Below, piece by piece: positions 1 to 4,613 of a DNA stretch of 7,664 nt. The translations under genes and the position numbers were made by a program. Origin of the DNA: CAZUTK01 sp964623265 (GTDB taxonomy: Bacteria > Electryoneota > B3-LCP). The stretch is taken from positions 1-7,664 of the forward strand of contig CAZUTK010000095.1 of NCBI GenBank assembly GCA_964623265.1, given 5' to 3'. Within the stretch, counting starts at the first letter, position 1. Each line of letters starts with the position of its first letter. The notes beneath the pieces are model-generated. The model did not search any database, was not told the origin of the DNA, and worked only from the letters and a program-made list of their open reading frames with translations.

Positions 1-1651
1 GGGATGCTTTGATCCCTTCCGATTCCCAAACTACGAAATAGACGCCGCTCGGTGATGAAACGGGACAGAAGCGCAGGTTATATTCTCCGACCCGATAAAA
101 TCGCTCTGGGATTTCCGCGACTTTCTGCCCGCGGATGTTATAGAGATCGAAGCGGGTATGGCCGGCTGAGAGCACTTCCAACTGCAGGTTCTGCAGAGAG
201 CCGTACGAGGTTACACGTAGCTTCGGCTGATTGGAAAGAGAAGCCGTCATTGATCTCGGTAAATCATCCGCCAACTGGCTGCGTATTTTGAAGTAGCTGA
301 TGTCTGTATCGTTGAAATTTGCCGTGTCGCCCGGCGCATGAGTGGTCACCCAGAGAGAGTCAATGCCTGAGACGGTTGGAGTCCAGGTCCCGAAATTGAC
401 GGCGGTATTCCGATGCGGCAGGATGTCCACGTACTGACTGTCCCGCAGAGCTCCATCCACGGTCACCAAAATGTTCGTCAGACTCTGAGTACCCCAGTTG
501 CCGACCAGTGCGGTGATTGGAATGGGTATTCCCACTGTCAAACGGCTCAGGTTTCGAGGCGACGTAACCAGAAGCACGCCGGCGTCTATTCCGGAGCCGA
601 GATATCGGTCGCATCCCATCAGCGCCAGGTAGCAGGATGTCCAGGAAGCGTCAGTGTTCTGCGATCCCGCCGCCGAAGCCGGGATTCCACCGTCATTATC
701 CTGGTCACGGCTGAGCAATAGTTGAGTCAACCTCAGATGATTCGTTTGATAGCGGGAATCGCCGGTGATATCGTACATCCCGCCCTGAGCGTTGCAGTAT
801 GCCACATTCCAGGCGTTGGACCAGCCGGCTTGAGTTGGTTCGTAAACCTGAACCATCGGTCCATAGGTCGCCAGCCACTCCTGACCGAGATTCGGATCGG
901 ATCGAAAGATCGAGTTGCACAATCCCCAGACGAACGTCCCCGAAGACATCGCCCACGATTCGAGGGCGAGCCGGTTCTGCGGATCGATCGCCACCCAGTT
1001 CAAAATTTGCCTGGCACGTTCCACCGCGACATTCATATATGTCGGATTACCGGTCGCTTCGCCGTACAGATAGAGATTTCCGCAGCACCAGCCGGTAACC
1101 ATGACGTTCAACGGATCCGTGAACGGCAGAGAAGTCTGCAGGATGTAATTCGCGCTGGAGATAGCGTAGTTCCAATGCGCGGAATCCCCGAACGTAGTGC
1201 GGTATTGCAGTTCCGCCGCCAGCGCCCAGGCGCAATTGTGCGAGGAATAGTACCCCGCACCTTCCAGCCATGCGGGCCATTGATAGGCGTAGATCCAGGC
1301 GTCCTGAATCTCATCGTTGAATTGCGCGTCACCCGTCAGTTGATAGTAACGCGACCAGACCTGAATGGCTTCCAGCGTGTTGTCGGTTTCGATCACGTTG
1401 TAGTAGTATCCGGATTCCTCCTCGCGTTCGCCGCCGAAATTGACGCCGGGCACTTCGCATTGCAGAGGCTGTTCGAAACCGGCAATCTGGCAGAATTCGA
1501 AGAAGTGATTGTAGACAGCGTCTACTTCCGGCGCTTCGAAGAGCGTTTCGCCTCGATGGACGGTGATCTGTTCCGGCGGCACGTAAGGTGTGGCGGATGC
1601 CGCAGCGGTAGTCAAGATGATCCAGAGAACGACAGATCGAATCGTTCGCAT
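1..1651 (-). CDS. Secreted alpha/alpha-toroid-like protein with T9SS-type C-terminal sorting domain (partial, 3' end off window)
   Basis: The minus frame is open for 550 codons from ATG at 1651 to the window edge with no stop. A GGAG Shine-Dalgarno (1657-1660) sits 5 bases before the ATG. Residues 1-20 are a signal peptide: Arg2 and Arg5, a hydrophobic core, then an Ala-Ser-Ala cleavage site. The body up to about residue 340 carries helical repeats with motifs such as ETDNTLEAI, SHNCAWALAAE, TGWCCGNLYLYGEATG and DNDGGIP...WTSCYLALMG. These resemble the alpha/alpha toroid of six-hairpin glycosidases and related polysaccharide-active proteins. About residues 360-455 look like a CARDB/Ig-like beta domain (VLLVTSPRNLSRLTVGIPIPI). 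The last 55 residues (FDLYNIRGQKVAEI...GEY...SPSGVYFVVWES) match the T9SS type A / FlgD-like sorting pattern, and probably only about ten residues are missing. Inference: an exported, outer-membrane-anchored or released protein, possibly acting on glycans. I see no identifiable catalytic residues, so no enzyme activity is assigned. Confidence 0.85.
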   Translation of the reverse strand, partial: MRTIRSVVLWIILTTAAASATPYVPPEQITVHRGETLFEAPEVDAVYNHFFEFCQIAGFEQPLQCEVPGVNFGGEREEESGYYYNVIETDNTLEAIQVWSRYYQLTGDAQFNDEIQDAWIYAYQWPAWLEGAGYYSSHNCAWALAAELQYRTTFGDSAHWNYAISSANYILQTSLPFTDPLNVMVTGWCCGNLYLYGEATGNPTYMNVAVERARQILNWVAIDPQNRLALESWAMSSGTFVWGLCNSIFRSDPNLGQEWLATYGPMVQVYEPTQAGWSNAWNVAYCNAQGGMYDITGDSRYQTNHLRLTQLLLSRDQDNDGGIPASAAGSQNTDASWTSCYLALMGCDRYLGSGIDAGVLLVTSPRNLSRLTVGIPIPITALVGNWGTQSLTNILVTVDGALRDSQYVDILPHRNTAVNFGTWTPTVSGIDSLWVTTHAPGDTANFNDTDISYFKIRSQLADDLPRSMTASLSNQPKLRVTSYGSLQNLQLEVLSAGHTRFDLYNIRGQKVAEIPERFYRVGEYNLRFCPVSSPSGVYFVVWESEGIKAS

Positions 1652-1694
1652 AATCGCTCCTATTATGTAATGGATCATTCTATGTTCCAATATA

Positions 1695-1723
1695 AAGATA
1701 CGCATTTTTCGCGTCCGCTGCAA
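1695..1723 (-). promoter_or_regulatory. Putative sigma70-type promoter for the secreted-protein gene
   Basis: On the minus strand a TTGCAG box (1723-1718) and a TATCTT box (1700-1695) are separated by exactly 17 bases. The predicted start is near 1688, giving a leader of about 37 bases before the ATG at 1651. The boxes are imperfect (3/6 and 4/6 to the E. coli consensus), and an A/T-rich stretch lies just upstream at 1729-1746. This is the only good candidate in the 127-base gap after the ECF gene, so I infer the secreted protein is transcribed separately. Confidence 0.45.
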
Positions 1724-1778
1724 GAGGTATAAAATTTTTGAAATTTCGGTGAGTTGATCCGATGTTTTGCAGGGTCGT

Positions 1779-2279
1779 TCAGCGCAGAATCCCTTCCAGT
1801 CTCGATACAACGATCGGCGCCAGGATGATCTGCCCGATGATGCCGGGTAAACCGGTGAGCGTCGCCACGCCCAAAGCCGTCAGCGGGGAAATGTGGAGTC
1901 CCAACAAAGGCGTCAGCAGCCAGACTCCCGTCGCCCAGGCGATGCGGCCCAGTATCATGGCGCTGATCAAAGCGGGATACAACCCGATCCGTTGCCTGAG
2001 TATCCCCGCGACGGCGCCGTACACCGCGGCTTCCGGAACCATCAGAATCGCTGAGGGGATGAGAGGAGGCATGCCGGTTAAAAATGCGCTGAGCAGTGGA
2101 GTGGTCGCTCCTATGACGGCTCCCCAGCGCCAGCCTAGCAGCAAACCCCCGATCAGAGGAGGATAATGGAGTGGGAGTAGGATCTGTCCCGCGATGCCTA
2201 ACGTATGAGCCAAGATCGCGAGAGCGACCCCCGCCGCGATCAGCAGTGCGGCAATCGCCAAAGTTCGAGTGCGGATCAT
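1779..2279 (-). CDS. ECF transporter S component (substrate-binding membrane subunit)
   Basis: The protein has 166 residues and is almost entirely hydrophobic, with about five or six membrane segments; there is an N-terminal helix at residues 6-28. It has the signature of ECF-type S components: LHYPPLIGGLLLG (37-49), LSAFLTGMPP (63-72), VPEAAVYG (81-88) and a C-terminal TGLPGIIGQIILAP helix (142-155). Length and pattern fit the small S subunits that capture a vitamin, metal or other micronutrient in the membrane and pair with EcfT and two EcfA ATPases. None of these partners is in the window, so a shared energising module elsewhere is inferred. Its ATG lies inside the end of the upstream fmdE-like gene (ATGA overlap, 4 bases) and has no Shine-Dalgarno of its own, so translation is probably coupled. 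The FmdE neighbour hints at a metal- or cofactor-related substrate. The substrate itself cannot be read from the sequence. Confidence 0.8.
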   Translation of the reverse strand: MIRTRTLAIAALLIAAGVALAILAHTLGIAGQILLPLHYPPLIGGLLLGWRWGAVIGATTPLLSAFLTGMPPLIPSAILMVPEAAVYGAVAGILRQRIGLYPALISAMILGRIAWATGVWLLTPLLGLHISPLTALGVATLTGLPGIIGQIILAPIVVSRLEGILR

Positions 2280-2725
2280 TCGGATTGAACGGAGGAATCA
2301 ACCGCTGTGCGTTTGACTTCGAATAGTTCTTTCAGGGGGGCTTGCCAGAGATCCTGAGCGATAGATTCTTCGTTTTCTCGGGTGGTTTCGCGGTCTATCC
2401 GGGTTCGGACGGCAGGCAACAACGCAATTTCCAGTCGCACGCCGTCTTTTTCCGCCCAGGCGAGCAAAGGATCTCCTTGCAGAACCCGCAGCATGGAATT
2501 TCCGATCGTGCAGGGCGTGGAAATCTGCAAGCCGTCAATGATGCAGGAGGGCGGTGGTTCCCAACCGGCGGTGGTGTGTATGCGGAAGCCGAACGGACGA
2601 TCCCCCCAAGTCGCGCAGAAGATCCCGCCCATGCGCATGCCGATAACCAGATAGGGACCCAGGTGTCCGTGAAACTTTTTCGCTTCGATCAGCTCGGGGC
2701 TGAGGTTCAACTTTTTTTCTGACAT
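2276..2725 (-). CDS. FmdE-family protein (short, single-domain)
   Basis: This 149-residue soluble protein carries the two hallmarks of the FmdE family (formylmethanofuran dehydrogenase subunit E-like, PF02663). They are FHGHLGPYLVIGMRMG at 18-33 and PPSCIIDGLQISTPCTIGN at 58-76, with His19, His21, Cys61, Asp64 and Cys72 as likely ligand residues. Many family members have Cys after the GH pair; here residue 22 is Leu. There is also no C-terminal Cys4 zinc finger, so this is the short form found in bacteria that have no methanofuran pathway. Its true reaction is unknown; metal or cofactor binding is inferred from family knowledge. It is the first gene of a two-gene unit with the ECF S component. 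No Shine-Dalgarno is visible before the ATG at 2725, and the predicted leader is only about 20 bases. The start fits the family, with the FHGH motif near residue 18. Confidence 0.82.
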   Translation of the reverse strand: MSEKKLNLSPELIEAKKFHGHLGPYLVIGMRMGGIFCATWGDRPFGFRIHTTAGWEPPPSCIIDGLQISTPCTIGNSMLRVLQGDPLLAWAEKDGVRLEIALLPAVRTRIDRETTRENEESIAQDLWQAPLKELFEVKRTAVDSSVQSE

Positions 2726-2752
2726 AAAGATGAAAATGCGGCCGATCGAGAT

Positions 2753-2781
2753 AATATACTTCCTGAAAGTGCGGTGGACAA
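2753..2781 (-). promoter_or_regulatory. Sigma70-like promoter of the fmdE-ECF pair
   Basis: On the minus strand a TTGTCC box (2781-2776) and a TATATT box (2758-2753) are spaced by exactly 17 bases, matching consensus at 4/6 and 5/6. The predicted start is near 2746, leaving a leader of about 20 bases before the fmdE ATG. The promoter lies just downstream of the terminator hairpin at 2808-2839. This argues that fmdE-ECF is transcribed independently of the structured RNA rather than being its regulated reading frame. Confidence 0.6.
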
Positions 2782-2799
2782 GTCTTTTCTCTCGATCTT

Positions 2800-2839
2800 A
2801 AACAAACGAAACCCCGACCCTCACGGGAGTCGGGGTTTC
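2800..2839 (-). terminator. Intrinsic terminator of the structured RNA gene
   Basis: A perfect 11-bp stem pairs 2808-2818 with 2829-2839 around a 10-base loop. Read on the minus strand it is followed at 2807-2800 by GTTTGTTT, a U-rich tail directly after a G/C-rich stem. On the plus strand the tail (AAGTTTA) is weaker, so minus is favoured, and no plus-strand gene needs ending here. Confidence 0.7.
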
Positions 2840-3005
2840 AAGTTTATCCGCCGGGGGTCCCCTTCGCAGGGGACTTCGGGCCCGAAACCGGGATCAAGTT
2901 AACCCCGGCGGCATCAGCGGAGGCAGCGCCGATAGTAAGTTCACAGGTCCTCATCCGTTCGCTGCTCAGGCGTCCCGATCTCGCCGGTCCTGTTCATCCC
3001 TCCCC

Positions 3006-3097
3006 CCGCATAAGGCAGCCCCAGTGGCATCGTCCTATGCGGTCAGTCATCCCTCCGGCGAGCCGGACGCAACTGGGGTTAAAGCAAACGGGATGCC
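3006..3097 (-). other. Compact pseudoknot inside the structured RNA
   Basis: On the minus strand, stem S1 pairs 3092-3097 with 3026-3031 (6 bp) and stem S2 pairs 3072-3078 with 3019-3025 (7 bp). They cross, and their 3' halves are directly adjacent, the classic coaxial H-type arrangement. The connecting segment holds a TCCGGC/GCCGGA hairpin (3054-3067). A third stem S3 pairs 3036-3042 with 3006-3012 and encloses the 3' halves of S1 and S2 in its 23-base loop. Whether all three form together is doubtful, so they may be alternatives. Confidence 0.55.
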
Positions 3098-3212
3098 AGA
3101 GGCGACGTTGGCTCCTAACAGCTTGTAATTTATGCGGATGCGTTTCGCAATCGAGAAAATCCAGACCTCCCCTGTCGGATTTTTCAACAGGGTGCCTCGG
3201 TTAAATTATTGA

Positions 3213-3218
3213 ATTATA
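3213..3218 (-). promoter_or_regulatory. -10 box (TATAAT) of the structured RNA
   Basis: The minus strand reads a perfect TATAAT at 3218-3213. No acceptable -35 box lies 16-18 bases upstream; a TTGACA occurs at 3255-3250 but 31 bases away, which is too far. The predicted RNA start is near 3206, just before the first strong hairpin (3192-3170). Confidence 0.4.
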
Positions 3219-3242
3219 ACGGGTTGAGAGGAGCGGAGAAAA

Positions 3243-3254
3243 TGACAGGTGTCA
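3243..3254. promoter_or_regulatory. Small inverted repeat TGACA-GG-TGTCA, possible operator
   Basis: A perfect 5+5 inverted repeat with a 2-base spacer is centred about 43 bases upstream of the predicted RNA start, the usual position for an activator site when a -35 box is missing. It is short enough to be chance. Confidence 0.25.
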
Positions 3255-3255
3255 A

Positions 3256-3421
3256 GGTTTCGACACGCGGGAAAGATCAGAGATGGGAGTGATATGGTTT
3301 CTATACAAGCGGCTGTCCGGCTTTCTTCGGCGGAATCATGCCAAGAGACTTTGAAGAAAGAGTATGAAACCTACATTGGGGATGAGGGCTTATTTGAATG
3401 TATCAGAGAAAACGTCTCGTT
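3256..3421. other. Intergenic stretch without recognisable content
   Basis: Between the MFS stop codon and the candidate promoter of the structured RNA I see no gene, no strong hairpin and no convincing terminator for the res-MFS unit; only a weak 4-bp GAGA/TCTC hairpin occurs near 3410. The plus-strand frames here continue antisense through the MFS gene and have no protein-like features. Confidence 0.5.
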
Positions 3422-4612
3422 TCAATTGGATCCCGAGGAAACTTGTCTGCGCTCACCTACCAATGCCACCATCATCACCGACGCCAGCAGAGCCAGTCCC
3501 GCTCCCGTCAGGAAGGCGGCGTGCGGTCCCACGCGGTCCCAAAGCTCGCCGAAGATCAAGCTGGCGGGCAGCGCTCCCACCCCGACCGTGAGATGAAACC
3601 ACCCGAATGCATAGCCGCGGTGCTGTTCATTCACCAGATCCGCGATATAAGCGCGTTCCACGCCTTCAGTTAGCCCGTAATACACCCCGTACAGCAGGAA
3701 CAACACCCACACCGCCCAAACGCCGGAAGCATACGCGAAACCCACATACACTAGCGCGTACCAGACCCATCCGGAGAGCAGCGTGCGCCGCCTGCCCCAG
3801 GTGTCGGACAACCTCCCGCCGGGCATGTTCGTCGCCGACTTTACCAGATTGAACACCGCCCAGAGAATTGGGATCAGCGCCAGACTGACGCCCACATTTT
3901 GCGCCCGCAGAAGCAGAAAGGCGTCGGATGAATTGCCCAAAGTGAAGATGAACAGGCAGAGCAAATACTTCCGGAGCGCGGGGCTGAGTCCGCTGAAGGT
4001 GCCTCTCTGCCGGCTCGCCTCGGAACTGCGGGTTGCCGGCGCTTCTTTCACGAAGAAAATCAGCACCAGAAGCGCTCCGACCACCGGTATCGCCGCCAGC
4101 CCGAAGACCAGACGCAGATTCCCGGGCACCAGGAGCAGGATGCCCGCCGCCAGCAGCGGCCCGATGAAAGCTCCCAGGTTGTCCAGCGCGCGTTGGAAGC
4201 CGTAGGCGCGCCCGCGATCCTCCGGCGCCACCAGGTCGGCGATCAACGCGTCGCGGGGGGAGCTGCGGATGCCCTTGCCCATCCGGTCGGTCAGGCGAAG
4301 CGCGAAGATTTGCCAGAAAGCGGTCGTCACCGCGATCAGCGGGCGGGCGATGCCGGAGAGGGCGTAACCCAGAACGGTGGGCGCCTTGCGCTTGCGGAAG
4401 CGATCCGACCAGCGCCCGGCGAGCACCTTGAGGAGCGACGCCAGAGCTTCCGCGGCACCTTCCAGTGCGCCCAGCGCGACCGCGCCGACGCCCAGCACTC
4501 CCGTCAGGAACGCCGGGATCAGCGGATAGATCATCTCCGACGCCGAGTCATTGAAGAGACTGACGAAACCCAGTGCCTTCACCGGGCGGGGCAGAGGGGA
4601 GGGGGTGGTCAT
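3422..4612 (-). CDS. Major facilitator superfamily transporter
   Basis: I take the start at 4612 (MTTPSPLPRP), giving 396 residues; the upstream in-frame ATG at 4645 would add 11 residues inside the end of res. The chosen ATG follows the res stop (4616-4614) after a single base, so translation is probably coupled; no Shine-Dalgarno is clear. The protein has about 12 hydrophobic segments in two halves. MFS motif A appears twice: GRWSDRFRKRK (66-76) and GGRLSDTWGRRR (265-276). Diagnostic loops are LFNDSASEMIYPLIP in helix 1, DRMGKGIRSSPRDALIAD (109-126) and GLTEGVERAYIADLV in the second half. These match a prokaryotic MFS branch of drug/metabolite exporter-like proteins (MJ1317-like in domain databases, from memory). 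The substrate is unknown. Sharing an operon with a restriction gene may simply reflect insertion into a transcribed unit. Confidence 0.85.
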   Translation of the reverse strand: MTTPSPLPRPVKALGFVSLFNDSASEMIYPLIPAFLTGVLGVGAVALGALEGAAEALASLLKVLAGRWSDRFRKRKAPTVLGYALSGIARPLIAVTTAFWQIFALRLTDRMGKGIRSSPRDALIADLVAPEDRGRAYGFQRALDNLGAFIGPLLAAGILLLVPGNLRLVFGLAAIPVVGALLVLIFFVKEAPATRSSEASRQRGTFSGLSPALRKYLLCLFIFTLGNSSDAFLLLRAQNVGVSLALIPILWAVFNLVKSATNMPGGRLSDTWGRRRTLLSGWVWYALVYVGFAYASGVWAVWVLFLLYGVYYGLTEGVERAYIADLVNEQHRGYAFGWFHLTVGVGALPASLIFGELWDRVGPHAAFLTGAGLALLASVMMVALVGERRQVSSGSN

Positions 4613-4613
4613 A

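Larger units (their letters stand above)
2800..3206 (-). ncRNA. Candidate structured non-coding RNA, about 400 nt, family not recognised
   Basis: The stretch is gene-free but dense in strong stems and is bounded by a promoter-like -10 box and a terminator. In minus-strand order I see the following. An 8-bp hairpin pairs 3185-3192 with 3170-3177; it contains a G-U pair only when read on the minus strand. Next is a pseudoknotted block at 3006-3097. A 7-bp stem with one mismatch pairs 2986-2993 with 2943-2950. Last is a multi-branched domain closed by a perfect 9-bp stem (2903-2911 with 2848-2856) holding a 6-bp hairpin (2857-2862 with 2869-2874) and a small CCCG/CGGG hairpin (2881-2892). I looked for and did not find the conserved cores of RNase P, tmRNA (no T-arm/CCA, no credible tag frame), SRP RNA, 6S or a cobalamin riboswitch. 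Its role is unknown. About 14 GGA triplets on the minus strand leave a CsrA-sponge role open, but this is weak. Confidence 0.55.

Noticed and set aside
722..1732. Plus-strand open frame of 336 codons
   Set aside because: It is antisense to the secreted-protein gene, has no domain-like pattern or ribosome-binding site, and the minus frame has a signal peptide, coherent repeats and a sorting tail.
1675..2301. Minus-strand open frame of 208 codons overlapping the ECF gene
   Set aside because: Its Arg/His/Asp-rich translation is typical of an off-frame shadow; the ECF frame has clear membrane helices and family motifs.
2848..3206. tmRNA, RNase P RNA, SRP RNA, 6S RNA or cobalamin riboswitch
   Set aside because: Fragments resemble parts of each (a pseudoknot, a GCCACTG, a GCAAACG on the plus strand), but the required conserved cores are missing: no T-arm or CCA end and no credible tag peptide for tmRNA, no GAGGAAAGTCC core for RNase P, no GGAAGGAAGCAG-like loop for SRP, no full B12-box context.
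3250..3255. TTGACA as the -35 box of the structured RNA promoter
   Set aside because: It is 31 bases from the TATAAT box, far outside the workable spacing.
3249..4205. Plus-strand open frames over the MFS gene and its downstream flank
   Set aside because: Low-complexity Pro/Arg/Ser translations antisense to a recognisable transporter.
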